NCBI RefSeq assembly: GCF_022179285.1
Contig: NZ_BPQO01000020.1
Coordinates: 1-64,000, forward strand
Origin: Methylobacterium hispanicum
Lineage (GTDB): Bacteria; Pseudomonadota; Alphaproteobacteria; Rhizobiales; Beijerinckiaceae
Direction of reading: 5' to 3'
Length of the DNA: 64,000 nt
Each line of letters begins with the position of its first letter. The stretch's first letter is position 1. Positions 33,097 to 41,023 of the stretch are shown in pieces. Both the position numbers and the translations under genes were made by a program. The notes beneath the pieces are model-generated. The model did no database searches and was not told the origin of the DNA. It was given only the letters and a program-made list of their open reading frames with translations.

Positions 33097-33404
33097 CGCC
33101 GGGCGGCGAGGCGGTCGTACTCGGCCCGGAGCTGTTCCATCCGGGTCCTGAAGTAGGGGAAGCAGGCGCCGACCTCCTCGTTCGACTCCGAGAGCCTCCG
33201 GGCCTTCTCGTGGTCGCCCGGCTTCACCTTCATGGCAGAACCGGACAGATCGATGTCGAGGTCCGTGACGGCGAACTTCTTGCCGATCAGGTCTCGACGG
33301 AGCCGCATCTGGTCGATCAGCCGATTGGCTTCGCGTTGGATAGGTGCGGCCTGCAGAGCAGGCAGTATGCAGGGCTTCGTCTGCGGGGCGGCAGCCTCAC
33401 GCAT
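33093..33404 (-). CDS. Hypothetical protein, 103 aa
   Basis: Begins MREAAAPQTKPCILPALQAA. Charged and helical (QREANRLIDQMRLRRDLIGK..., EQLRAEYDRLAARR). The ribosome binding site is weak, and the gene starts 15 bp after an exported-protein gene (33420-33644) on the same strand; the two might once have been one reading frame, or be translated together. Its 3' end overlaps the end of the plus-strand gene by 4 bp. Confidence 0.5.
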   Translation of the reverse strand: MREAAAPQTKPCILPALQAAPIQREANRLIDQMRLRRDLIGKKFAVTDLDIDLSGSAMKVKPGDHEKARRLSESNEEVGACFPYFRTRMEQLRAEYDRLAARR

Positions 33405-33419
33405 GATCCGGTCGCGGAT

Positions 33420-33644
33420 CTAAGCCTCCGCCCGGGGGCGCGACATGCGCGTCAGAAGGACGTCGCGTACGTCCTGGATGTCCCCCCTGCAGGCCGTGGC
33501 GCCTTCCGATTCCACGCATCCCAGAGCGACGTTCGTCAGACGGGCAAGCGTCGCTTCGTAGGTCCTGAACCGGTCTGCGGTAGCGGGAGCGGCCCAGGCG
33601 GAGAAGGTCAGCGCCGTCATCGCGGCCAATGTGCGGGTCTTCAT
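33420..33644 (-). CDS. Small exported protein, 74 aa
   Basis: Start placed at ATG 33644, which opens a signal peptide (MKTRTLAAMTALTFSAWAA) with cleavage after ATA. The mature 50 residues have two Cys (NVALGCVESEGATACRGD) that could form a disulfide. Upstream in-frame sequence looks non-coding. Immediately followed by 33093-33404. Confidence 0.55.
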   Translation of the reverse strand: MKTRTLAAMTALTFSAWAAPATADRFRTYEATLARLTNVALGCVESEGATACRGDIQDVRDVLLTRMSRPRAEA

Positions 33645-33950
33645 GCGGGGCACCGTCTCGGACAACTTCGGACACCCTACCCTCGGACGCTCTGCCAGGA
33701 GCCTTCCCGAATTCGTCGAATTGTTCATGCCGCCGGCGCAGTCTCTCGGTGCGGGAGACGCGGATCCGGACAATCGTGGATGCATCCCAGCCTTCCGCCT
33801 GCTCCGATGTCTCAGATCTCGCTATCCCTGTCGGCGGCCGCGAACGGCGCTCTGCACGTCCATGGATGCCGTCCTACCTGCTGACCTATGACCTGCAGAC
33901 CATCAGTCCCGACCCCCTGGCATCGTCCGGAGCGAGTTGGCAAAGGGCGG

Positions 33951-34136
33951 GTGGTTCGCCCCGATAAGGACGGCCTGAGTTGGGCCTATCCCGACACGAC
34001 CCGGAGCGGCACCTTCGACGACGAGGCTGCCGTCGAGGCCTACCGCTCCGCCATCAGGAAGGCCAAGGCCGAGGCCGACAGGAAGGGCAAGAGGAAGGTC
34101 GTGATTGAGAAGGTCTACATCACCAACCGGACGTAG
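33951..34136 (+). CDS. Short, possibly degenerate ORF, 61 aa
   Basis: The region from about 33951 is protein-like (VVRPDKDGLSWAYPDTTRSG, then DDEAAVEAYRSAIRKAKAEA, and KVVIEKVYITNRT) and GGGCGG precedes a GTG start. After the TAG the same frame continues VLFESDDKKPPDA to a TGA at about 34178, which reads like natural protein. A TGG to TAG change may have shortened the gene. An unrelated frame just upstream (33869) begins MPSYLLTYDL, a pattern common at the start of small bacterial proteins, and ends quickly. Both may be decayed genes. Confidence 0.4.
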   Translation: MVRPDKDGLSWAYPDTTRSGTFDDEAAVEAYRSAIRKAKAEADRKGKRKVVIEKVYITNRT

Positions 34137-34231
34137 GTCCTGTTCGAGAGCGACGACAAGAAGCCCCCGGACGCGTGAGGCTGCCCGGGGTCGCGCGGGG
34201 CCGGCGGCGGGTAGCGCCACGTTGGCTCATC

Positions 34232-35479
34232 TCAGCGCGGGAAGCCGAAGGCCCCTGCCTCTTCGGCCGGCTCCGCCTCCTCGTCCTTCGCGGGAAAAGC
34301 GGGAGGATGCCCGAAGGGCCTGTTCACGATGGTGAGCACCTCCGCCGCGGCGAAGATGCGGTTGCGGGCATAGCCCGTGCGCTCGGAGAGGATGCCCGCC
34401 TCGACGAGTTGCTTGACCGCTTGGTTCGCCTGCGCCACGGTGACGTCGAGCAGGCCGGCCAGGCGCTTCACCGTGAGGACCGGGTGGTCGGTGATCAGGT
34501 CGAGCGCGCGTGTCGAGGCCGCGCCCTTCCGGAACTTGCGACGGCCGGTCCAATCCTCGCGCAGCGTGGCGAGGGCCGCGCGCGTGACCAGCAACTCGTC
34601 CACCGTGGCGACCACCGCATCGGAGACGAAGCCGACGATGGCCTCCCATCGGAGCTGCTGCTGCGCGCGCTTCAGGGCCGCGTAATAGTCTTCCTTGTGC
34701 GCGTCGATGTAGGGCGACAGGTAGAGGGGCGCTTGCCCCTCCGCGGCCATCATCAGCGGCAGCAGCAGACGCCCGACGCGACCGTTGCCGTCCCTGAACG
34801 GGTGAACCGCCTCGAAGTGCGCGTGCGCCACCGCCATGCGGACCACTAGGTTCTGCGTCATGGACTGCATGCCCTCGTTCCGCAGGTAGTCGATGGTTTC
34901 GAGAAGGCAGGGGAGGACTTGGGCGGGGGGCGGGGGATTCCAGGTGGAGTAAGCGATGTGGCCCTTGCCGTCGATCCAGACCACGCTGTCGCGAAGCTCG
35001 CCGGGCACGTCCTTGTAGTCCGTATTCGACCTCATCACCTCCGCGTGCAGGCGCCGGACCAAGTCGAGGTCGAAGACCCCGTAGCCACGCTCCAGCGCGG
35101 CCGGTAGCATCCGGTCCAGGAGTTGCGCGTAGTCGCGGACCTGCCGCACCTCGGACCGCCCGTCCTCGTTGGCGTCCTCGACGGCGAGGAGCTCGTCGAG
35201 CGTGCTATTGGTCCCTTCGATGGAGGACGAGCTCACCGCCTCCTGGCGCTTGAGGATGCGGCTGATCAGGTAGGGGTCGGCCATCTCCCGGGCGATGGCC
35301 TGCACCTTCCCGAGGGCGGCGCTGGCTGCGACCAAGCGGTCCAGCGTCCCATCGAGCGAGACGTGGTTCTCGGGCGGGGGAAGCGGCACCACGCCGTAGT
35401 GGCTGTCGTGCGGGGCCGGGAGGCGGACCAAGCGCTGCCTTACGGCGTGAGTCAGGTGATCCCGGTTCACAAAAGCCAT
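34232..35479 (-). CDS. Fic family protein with Fic_N and C-terminal winged helix, 415 aa
   Basis: Start MAFVNRDHLTHAVRQRL. The catalytic motif HPFRDGNGRVGRLLLPLMM (about residues 225-243) matches HxFx(D/E)GNGRxxR of AMP-transferring Fic enzymes, with the catalytic His. The N-terminal region contains SSSIEGTNSTLDELL, matching the inhibitory (S/T)xxxE(G/N) motif within an N-terminal helix that blocks ATP binding in class II Fic proteins, so this enzyme should be auto-inhibited. The C-terminus ends in a DNA-binding-like winged helix (LTVKRLAGLLDVTVAQANQA). Length is typical of stand-alone regulatory Fic proteins. No antitoxin gene is needed. Substrate unknown. Confidence 0.92.
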   Translation of the reverse strand: MAFVNRDHLTHAVRQRLVRLPAPHDSHYGVVPLPPPENHVSLDGTLDRLVAASAALGKVQAIAREMADPYLISRILKRQEAVSSSSIEGTNSTLDELLAVEDANEDGRSEVRQVRDYAQLLDRMLPAALERGYGVFDLDLVRRLHAEVMRSNTDYKDVPGELRDSVVWIDGKGHIAYSTWNPPPPAQVLPCLLETIDYLRNEGMQSMTQNLVVRMAVAHAHFEAVHPFRDGNGRVGRLLLPLMMAAEGQAPLYLSPYIDAHKEDYYAALKRAQQQLRWEAIVGFVSDAVVATVDELLVTRAALATLREDWTGRRKFRKGAASTRALDLITDHPVLTVKRLAGLLDVTVAQANQAVKQLVEAGILSERTGYARNRIFAAAEVLTIVNRPFGHPPAFPAKDEEAEPAEEAGAFGFPR

Positions 35480-35485
35480 CCTATG

Positions 35486-35500
35486 GCGACGTCATGTCGC
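35486..35500 (-). promoter_or_regulatory. Small inverted repeat upstream of fic
   Basis: GCGAC, 5-bp spacer, GTCGC lies just 6 bp before the Fic ATG. The adjacent AT-rich stretch (CATAATATGAG on the coding strand) could be a -10 region. The fic product carries a winged helix, so autoregulation is conceivable. Confidence 0.3.
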
Positions 35501-35633
35501 TCATATTATGGGTTTTTGGAAATAACCCCAACAAGGATCGCTTATCAGCGTTATGATGTGGGCTTTGCCGGTCGGAGCCGTCCGAAGGGGGCCGCGCTTC
35601 CGGACGCCCTGGCGACCGGCTCGGACGGCAAGG

Positions 35634-35846
35634 TCAGCCCTGCCGGGACGCCGGCTCCAAGGATGGCTTCCGACGTGCTCCACGCTCGTACCGGCCCCGG
35701 CTGCGGTTCACGATCCACACCACCGAGAGCATCACCGGCACCTCGATCAGCACACCGACTACGGTGGTGAGCGCTGCGCCCGATTTGAAGCCGGACAGGC
35801 TGGTGGGGGCCACCAACGCGAGCTCGAAGAAGTTCGCCGTCGCTGA
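35634..35846 (-). pseudogene. C-terminal remnant of an ACR3-type arsenite efflux protein
   Basis: In the minus strand a 70-codon frame reads ATANFFELALVAPTSLSGFK, then a segment SGAALTTVVGVLIEVPVML, then SVVWIVNRSRGRYERG to a TGA. This matches the well conserved end of ACR3 arsenite permeases, where SNFFELA, SGAALATVVGVL(I/V)EVPVML and VNR(S/T)R are diagnostic. The preceding eight or more transmembrane segments are absent; upstream sequence is unrelated. No arsR, arsC or arsH is nearby. It is therefore a truncated remnant left by an insertion or deletion. Confidence 0.75.
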
Positions 35847-35929
35847 CCTCGTCGCCAATCTCGCCTCGTTCGAACGCCGCTTCGGCGTGTCGCCGGGATG
35901 GTTTCGGCCACAGCTGGACGCGGGTGGCC

Positions 35930-36273
35930 ATGATGACGGCGTGGCGCGAGGCCGCCGGCCTCGTCGGGGAGGATCGTGCGGCATTCGAGACGGCGTTCGC
36001 GAACGGCTGCGTCTGGGACGTCCTTGATCTTCGGGGGACACGGAGGGTGCGCGGCGCCGCATCCTCGAACGTCTGCGGATCGGACTCCCGGCGCACATCC
36101 GCGCGGTTGCAGGCCGCGAGGACATGCTCTCCTGCCGCATTCTCGACGGCGAGCCAGGCGACCCGGACGACGTCGCTTGGATTGAGGAAAAGCAGGCGGT
36201 CGAGGTCGAGCCGTCGGAAGCCGATGGCCCACTCGTCACCTGGGGCGGCTTGCCGGCGGCTTCGCTGATCTGA
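35930..36273 (+). pseudogene. Frameshifted small gene
   Basis: Starting at ATG 35930, MMTAWREAAGLVGEDRAAFE and the following residues to DVLDLRG read as normal protein; then the frame degenerates to Arg/Ser-rich sequence. In the -1 frame, downstream of a run of five G at about 36032, the text becomes normal: DTEGARRRILERLRIGLPAH, REDMLSCRILDGEPGDPDD, then PLVTWGGLPAASLI and TGA. Joining the two halves needs one extra G or a -1 slip in the run. Thus it is a frameshift mutation, a sequencing error, or programmed slippage. Family unknown; the intact product would be about 114 residues. Confidence 0.6.
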
Positions 36274-36333
36274 TCCGTGCCTCGATCCGCAGATCGTGCA
36301 CGCGCTCGCCGCTTCCGAGGCCTGGATCGCGGA

Positions 36334-37437
36334 TCAGTGCAGCGAGCAGATCACGCTGCTGAGCTTCCGCCCGCGGTACTGCGCGGCGAGTTTGGGATCG
36401 GAGTAGCCGCCGTCCGTCACGTAGAGGTTCGGCTTGTCGTCCTCCCAGGCCTTCAGCGCGATCCCGTTGCGCTTGAGCGTTTCAGTGACCTGTTTCTCGT
36501 CGCCGAGCACGGTCATGGCGACATGGACCGGCGGGGCCGTGCCGGGCCCGCGAGTGAACTGGCTGCCCTCATAATTCCAGGCCTCGATCGTCAACGCAGT
36601 CAGTCCGTTGAAGGTCACAGGCACCGTGGGCACGTACGACGGGATGCCGTCCATGCGCTGGGCAGGCTTCCGGCCGATCACGCCGGACCTCTGAAGGGCG
36701 CCGATCACGTTCTCCGGCTTGAACGGGCTCTGGCACTCCAGAGCGCGTAGCAGCGGCGCTGCGGGACCGTCCGAGGATGCGGACGGAGCGGGCGCGGAAT
36801 TCGCGGTGCGCTCCACCCCCTCGGTCCAGACGACCGGCCGCGCGGCCGGATCCATGCCTCTCTCCTTGCCCCAGGCGCCCTCGAGGTAGCCCGCATCGGC
36901 CAGGATGACGGAGTCGACCTTGGCGACGTCCCCGAGCTTGCGCTTGCCGGATCCGACGTCGTCGACGTACTTGCCCCGGACGAGGGTGATGAACGTCAGA
37001 ACGGCCCCCGGCCGGCCGGCGATCTCGTAGGAGTTCGAGGTGCCTATGCCCTCGTCGGTTTTGAAGACGGCGCGGCTGGCATAGGTGAAGCCGTTGCTGC
37101 CCATCAGGCGGCGCAGTTCGGTCAGGGTGGTCTCGCCGAACTTCACACCGGGATAGTCGGTCGGGCTGCCCGGAACGCGGCCGCCCCAGCTCGACTCCAT
37201 GTAGACGATCCGGCCGTCCGATCGACGGGCCGTGACGGAGAGCTCGTTCCCGTCCGGGAACGTCCATCTCCGGAGGCTGTGCGGCCCCATCTCGTTGGAG
37301 GCCGACGGAGCCATGCCGATCGTCGACGTCCTGGCGAGCGTGTCCGACAACGAGAGGCCGGAGAGGGATTGGGCGCCGACGCCCTGCGAGCCGAGCAGAG
37401 CCGCAGCCGCGAGGAGGCATGATCTGAGGTGTCGCAT
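36334..37437 (-). CDS. Exported protein of unknown function, 367 aa
   Basis: Begins MRHLRSCLLAAAALLGSQGV with signal cleavage near GAQ-S. The mature protein has ordinary mixed composition, a repeated theme of strands (GNELSVTARRSDGRIVYMES, TFITLVRGKYVDDV) and a linker at about 220 (SAPAPSASSDGPAAP) that separates two domains. Three Cys only. Neither domain is recognised. The ribosome binding site is weak. Confidence 0.65.
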   Translation of the reverse strand: MRHLRSCLLAAAALLGSQGVGAQSLSGLSLSDTLARTSTIGMAPSASNEMGPHSLRRWTFPDGNELSVTARRSDGRIVYMESSWGGRVPGSPTDYPGVKFGETTLTELRRLMGSNGFTYASRAVFKTDEGIGTSNSYEIAGRPGAVLTFITLVRGKYVDDVGSGKRKLGDVAKVDSVILADAGYLEGAWGKERGMDPAARPVVWTEGVERTANSAPAPSASSDGPAAPLLRALECQSPFKPENVIGALQRSGVIGRKPAQRMDGIPSYVPTVPVTFNGLTALTIEAWNYEGSQFTRGPGTAPPVHVAMTVLGDEKQVTETLKRNGIALKAWEDDKPNLYVTDGGYSDPKLAAQYRGRKLSSVICSLH

Positions 37438-37569
37438 GCAGGCATTCTCGGAGCACGTGGATCGCTTGGCGAGAGCGATCGTCGCTGCCGTCCCCTATTT
37501 CGTGGACGGCATGCCTGCATTTCGTATCCAACCTCGGCGGTTGGTCAACGGCTCCCGACGCGGTGTCGG

Positions 37570-38271
37570 CTACAGGGCGGGCTTGTCCGGCGCGATAGTC
37601 TCGTCCGCGTTCCGCGGAGCGGGCGGAGGCGAGAGGGCCGCCGCGTCGACGTCGCACTTCCAGCGCCGCCGCGAGCCCCGCTTCGTGAGTTCGATGCTGA
37701 CCTTGCCGGTCGCGGCTTCGACCCCCACGACCTTCGCACGTGAAAACTTCTGCGAGTTGATTGTCACATCGCGGAACTCGCCGCCGATCGTGATCCGCCC
37801 GCTCTCGACCGCCTCGCGGTTCCTGGCCGACAGACGCTCGGCCTCCAGTTCGCGCCTTGCGACGTAGACCTCCATCTCGAAGGCGCGTCGGAGCACGGCC
37901 TCGTAGGCTGGCGGCTCGTAGGACGTGTCGGATCTGCAGCCGGAGGCCAGCGATCCGGACCCGTCGCTTAGGAGCGGCTGGTAGACCGTGCGGGTCTGTC
38001 CATCGTTCTCGAGGACCTTCCTCGTGACGGCCCAGGTCCCTCGCGGCTCGGCCGCGACCTTCGCTTCGATCTCCCCGAGGGTCTTGCGGGCCTGGGGAAG
38101 ATCGTGGACGGGCAGATCGACGATGCCGAGAAAAACCTCCCGGGCGGGATCGGGTACGCTGCAGTGCTTCGCAACGAAGGCATCGACATCCCGGTTGTAG
38201 GACAAGCCGGAATCGATCGCACCCCCGACGGCAGCCTTCAGAGCTTCCTTGTAGGCGGCGACATCGGACAT
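37570..38271 (-). CDS. Hypothetical protein, 233 aa
   Basis: GAAGGA precedes the ATG by 9 nt; this Shine-Dalgarno is itself a GAAGGAAC copy. Begins MSDVAAYKEALKAAVGG. A helical N-terminal half with KHCSVPDPAREVFLG and a C-terminal region of strands (ITIGGEFRDVTINSQKFSRA..., KVSIELTKRGSRRRWKCDV) are seen. No signal peptide, no membrane segment, no recognised family. Divergent from the small gene at 38396. Confidence 0.65.
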   Translation of the reverse strand: MSDVAAYKEALKAAVGGAIDSGLSYNRDVDAFVAKHCSVPDPAREVFLGIVDLPVHDLPQARKTLGEIEAKVAAEPRGTWAVTRKVLENDGQTRTVYQPLLSDGSGSLASGCRSDTSYEPPAYEAVLRRAFEMEVYVARRELEAERLSARNREAVESGRITIGGEFRDVTINSQKFSRAKVVGVEAATGKVSIELTKRGSRRRWKCDVDAAALSPPPAPRNADETIAPDKPAL

Positions 38272-38367
38272 CGGGTGTTCCTTCGGAGAAATCTCGCCCG
38301 AGCATCGGGGAGCGGTACGAAAGCCTCAAGCCAGGATGCGTTGGCGCATTGCGTAGCCCGAATTTAT

Positions 38368-38387
38368 CCTTCGGTTCGAACCGAAGG
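38368..38387. promoter_or_regulatory. Perfect 20-bp palindrome overlapping the ribosome binding site of 38396
   Basis: CCTTCGGTTCGAACCGAAGG is a perfect palindrome. Its right end contributes to the Shine-Dalgarno sequence (GAAGGAG) of the gene at 38396. It lies in the 124-bp gap between divergent genes, so a dimeric repressor binding here could control both, or the folded RNA could hide the ribosome binding site. Confidence 0.55.
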
Positions 38388-38395
38388 AGCGAGCC

Positions 38396-38728
38396 ATGCC
38401 ACTGGATGAAGCCGACCGCCGCCCGACCGCGGCCCGGACCCTGATCGACGATAGGCGTGTTGCGGCGGACGCGAAATTCGAGGCTTTCGACTTCGGCGAC
38501 GGCAACGACGTCGAAGATGCCGATGGTTGGGAGTACACGAACGAAGGGGACGAGATGACCCGCAAGGTCTACTTCCGCAACGCGGAGCATCCGGATGCCG
38601 ACAGCGAACGTGGCCACTTCACGGTACGGTTCGAGAGCCGCTCCGACGTGATCTCCGAGGCCTATGGATCCCTCGACGGCGCCATCTTCGAGGACCGGGC
38701 GGAAGTCCCGGCGGGGCCCCGTCCCTGA
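38396..38728 (+). CDS. Acidic hypothetical protein, 110 aa
   Basis: GAAGGAG lies 6 nt before the ATG. Begins MPLDEADRRPTAARTLI. The centre is strikingly acidic (EAFDFGDGNDVEDADGWEYT) with a C-terminal strand (GHFTVRFESRSDVISEAYG). No signal or membrane segment. Net charge strongly negative; DNA mimicry or nucleic-acid protein inhibition is imaginable but not supported. Controlled possibly by the adjacent palindrome. Confidence 0.6.
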   Translation: MPLDEADRRPTAARTLIDDRRVAADAKFEAFDFGDGNDVEDADGWEYTNEGDEMTRKVYFRNAEHPDADSERGHFTVRFESRSDVISEAYGSLDGAIFEDRAEVPAGPRP

Positions 38729-38944
38729 GATCCGACCGGATACGGGATTTTCGCCGTCGATGCGCATCAGTATCGCCACTGAAACGGATGCCTCTTCGGG
38801 CGACCGGCGGCGCCCGGGAGCCACCTCCGCCGCATCCGGCCCCGCACGGCCGCCGCTTCCGCAGGGCCATCGGGGGGCCTTGGAGGGCCCGGCAGCCTGA
38901 CATAATACTGGCACCGACGCGGGAAGACGCACCCGGAGCCGATC

Positions 38945-39607
38945 ATGCAACCCTTCGCGAGGCTTTGGACCTGGACGGGGCATGCGTTCATACCCCTGGC
39001 GATCGCGTGGGCCTATTTCGCCCGAGGGGGAGGTGACACCGCCGTGCCGGCGGAGGCTTTGATCTCCCGCGGCTACTGGGGCCTGCTCGTGAGCCTGGGG
39101 GCGGCGGCGCTCCTGGCGGTGACCTGGGCCCTCTACGTCCGGGCCGCGCGGCGCAACCGCAGCGGCGCGCGCGTACCGCCCAACACGACGTTCGAGGATG
39201 AGCAGAACCGATCGCCTCTCATCTCCTGGACGACGGCGGCCGTCTTCGTGCTGATGGTCGCGAGCGCCGTGACCCTCTTCGCGGTCCGGTACGGCGACAG
39301 CCGAATCCATGCCTGGGACGGGGCGAAGCCGATCGCGGACGGATTTCTGTCGAGCCGTCTCGAGGCCTACCGTCTCGGATGCGGCAACCCGCCCTGTTTC
39401 GCCATCGCCAAGCGGATCGAGAGCCCCGGCAAGCCGTTCGCCGGAGTCAACGAGTACGTCCTTTACGTGTCCGACGGAGCCCTGCTGATCGCAGCCCTGG
39501 CGGCTCTCGTCGGCGTCGTCTTACTGATCGTCACCTTGGCGAAGCGGCGATTGCCCCCGCCGGAGACGGCTCGAGGTCTGCCCCAAGCTGAGGGATGGGG
39601 GTCCTGA
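38945..39607 (+). CDS. Four-TM membrane protein, 220 aa
   Basis: GGAG precedes the ATG by 6 nt. Hydrophobic segments at about residues 12-28, 40-62 (GLLVSLGAAALLAVTWALYV), 92-113 (WTTAAVFVLMVASAVTLFAV) and 172-196, with a periplasmic loop of about 60 residues between the third and fourth containing two Cys (GCGNPPCFAIAK). No family recognised. Confidence 0.65.
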   Translation: MQPFARLWTWTGHAFIPLAIAWAYFARGGGDTAVPAEALISRGYWGLLVSLGAAALLAVTWALYVRAARRNRSGARVPPNTTFEDEQNRSPLISWTTAAVFVLMVASAVTLFAVRYGDSRIHAWDGAKPIADGFLSSRLEAYRLGCGNPPCFAIAKRIESPGKPFAGVNEYVLYVSDGALLIAALAALVGVVLLIVTLAKRRLPPPETARGLPQAEGWGS

Positions 39608-39826
39608 GGCGGCCCTTCGTCGTCGACGATGCCCCGCGAGGTCGCGGACGCCCTACGCCGGGCGGGCCCCTCCCATATCGTCGAGATGCCGCTCCGGCGC
39701 GAGGCATCGGCCCTCAAGCCGCGCGCGGCGGCCAGACTGCACCACCACCGGGCGGTGGTCGGCGAACCACGCGATGGAGAGCGGGAAGGACTGCGGGAGC
39801 CTTCCCGAACGGGAGCGATGCATCGC

Positions 39827-41023
39827 TCACGGACCTGGGCTCCCGGCCGGGATCGGCAGATGAGCGAGTTCAGGAGCCGGCCCGAGGGCGGGCGCTTCGA
39901 GGCGGTCGCACTCCGACGGTCCCGGATGCTCCCATTTCGCCACGAGCCGTTCGATGACCTCGCCGGGGACCGGGTGCTCGCGCTCCCGATTGCGGAGGTG
40001 CAGTTCCCGCTGGGGCGCCTCCAGGGCGACGATACGGATCGCGAAGCCGTAGGCGACGCCGAGGCCGATCATCCGCTCCCGCATGTCGCGGGTGACGTTC
40101 GTCGTGTCCCAGACGAACGACCGCTTCGCGCGCAGATGCTCCTTGGCGGCCTCCTTGCCGACCTCGATCACCGCCCCTTGCGGCTTCGAGGGATCGATCC
40201 GGAGGGCCCGCCGGATCTCGTCGAGCGAGACGACGGGACGGTCGCCGGCGTTCGTGCGGATCCAGGTCGATTTGCCCGCGCCCGGCAGAGCCGACATCAC
40301 GGTCAGCTCGGGCCGGTCGGCGGGGCCCCCGATTGGGTAGCGGGGATCGAGCTCCGCGCGCCGGGACAGGTAGAGGAAGCGTTCCCGCTCCCCCGCGAAG
40401 GGGAAGGGTCGATCGAGGCACTCGTGCCGGTCGGCGATCTCGCGGTACTCCTCGACCGCGAGCTCCATCATGTCGCGGTCGTCGCAGACGCGGCCGCGGG
40501 CGTCCGCCCGGGCCAGGATCGCGAGGAGACGGTTGCCGGAGCCGAGGCTCTGATCGGCGACGATGCGGCGGGCGTCCTCGTACTCGCGCTCGTGCGCCCA
40601 GAACGGCACCTGATGCCGGGCGATCAGGGAGCAGGCGATCTCCCTCAGCCGGGGCTCGAAGTCCTGGCGCCAGAGGATGCCGCGCGCCATGACCGCGCCG
40701 ACGCGGGAATGCCCGTGATGGTGCACGCGCTCGATCCCGTCGACCATCTCGATCTTCGCGGTCGCGGGCTTCGCGACGTCGTGCAGGAGCGCGGCCGCGA
40801 AGGCGGCGAGACGCAGGTCCTCCGGAAGTCCGCGCCACTCGGCGTCGGCGACGAGCTCGGAGACGACCATGCGGGTGTGGGTCCAGACGTCGCCCTCCCG
40901 GTGGTGGATCGGATCGTGCGCCGAGCCCCGCAGGGCGGCGATCCATGGATAGGCCGCGTCGATGCCGTCCCAGTCGAGGGACCAGGACGGGGCGGACGGC
41001 AGGAAGGAGGCGACCGGGATCAC
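39827..41023 (-). CDS. HD-Pnk type RNA/DNA end-healing enzyme: HD phosphohydrolase plus polynucleotide kinase, 398 aa
   Basis: Start GTG overlaps the stop of the RNA ligase gene (GTGA). The N-terminal domain has an HD phosphohydrolase core: HTRMVVSELV, AALLHDVAKPATAKI (HD near residue 79) and VHHHGHSRVGAVMARG. The C-terminal domain is a P-loop kinase: MSALPGAGKSTWIRTN (about residues 244-252), SLDEIRRALRID, and FVWDTTNVTRDMRERMI, as in 5'-OH polynucleotide kinases, where Asp and Arg residues hold the acceptor. This order matches HD-Pnk enzymes described in Runella (2',3'-phosphatase HD plus 5'-OH kinase), which heal broken ends for ligation. Coupling to an RNA ligase strongly supports an RNA-repair role. 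Confidence 0.85.
   Translation of the reverse strand: MIPVASFLPSAPSWSLDWDGIDAAYPWIAALRGSAHDPIHHREGDVWTHTRMVVSELVADAEWRGLPEDLRLAAFAAALLHDVAKPATAKIEMVDGIERVHHHGHSRVGAVMARGILWRQDFEPRLREIACSLIARHQVPFWAHEREYEDARRIVADQSLGSGNRLLAILARADARGRVCDDRDMMELAVEEYREIADRHECLDRPFPFAGERERFLYLSRRAELDPRYPIGGPADRPELTVMSALPGAGKSTWIRTNAGDRPVVSLDEIRRALRIDPSKPQGAVIEVGKEAAKEHLRAKRSFVWDTTNVTRDMRERMIGLGVAYGFAIRIVALEAPQRELHLRNREREHPVPGEVIERLVAKWEHPGPSECDRLEAPALGPAPELAHLPIPAGSPGP

Noticed and set aside
36569..39310. A 913-codon open frame on the minus strand
   Set aside because: It runs across several real genes on both strands, is Arg/Gly/Ala-rich, lacks a ribosome binding site, and its composition is that of an out-of-frame shadow in GC-rich DNA.
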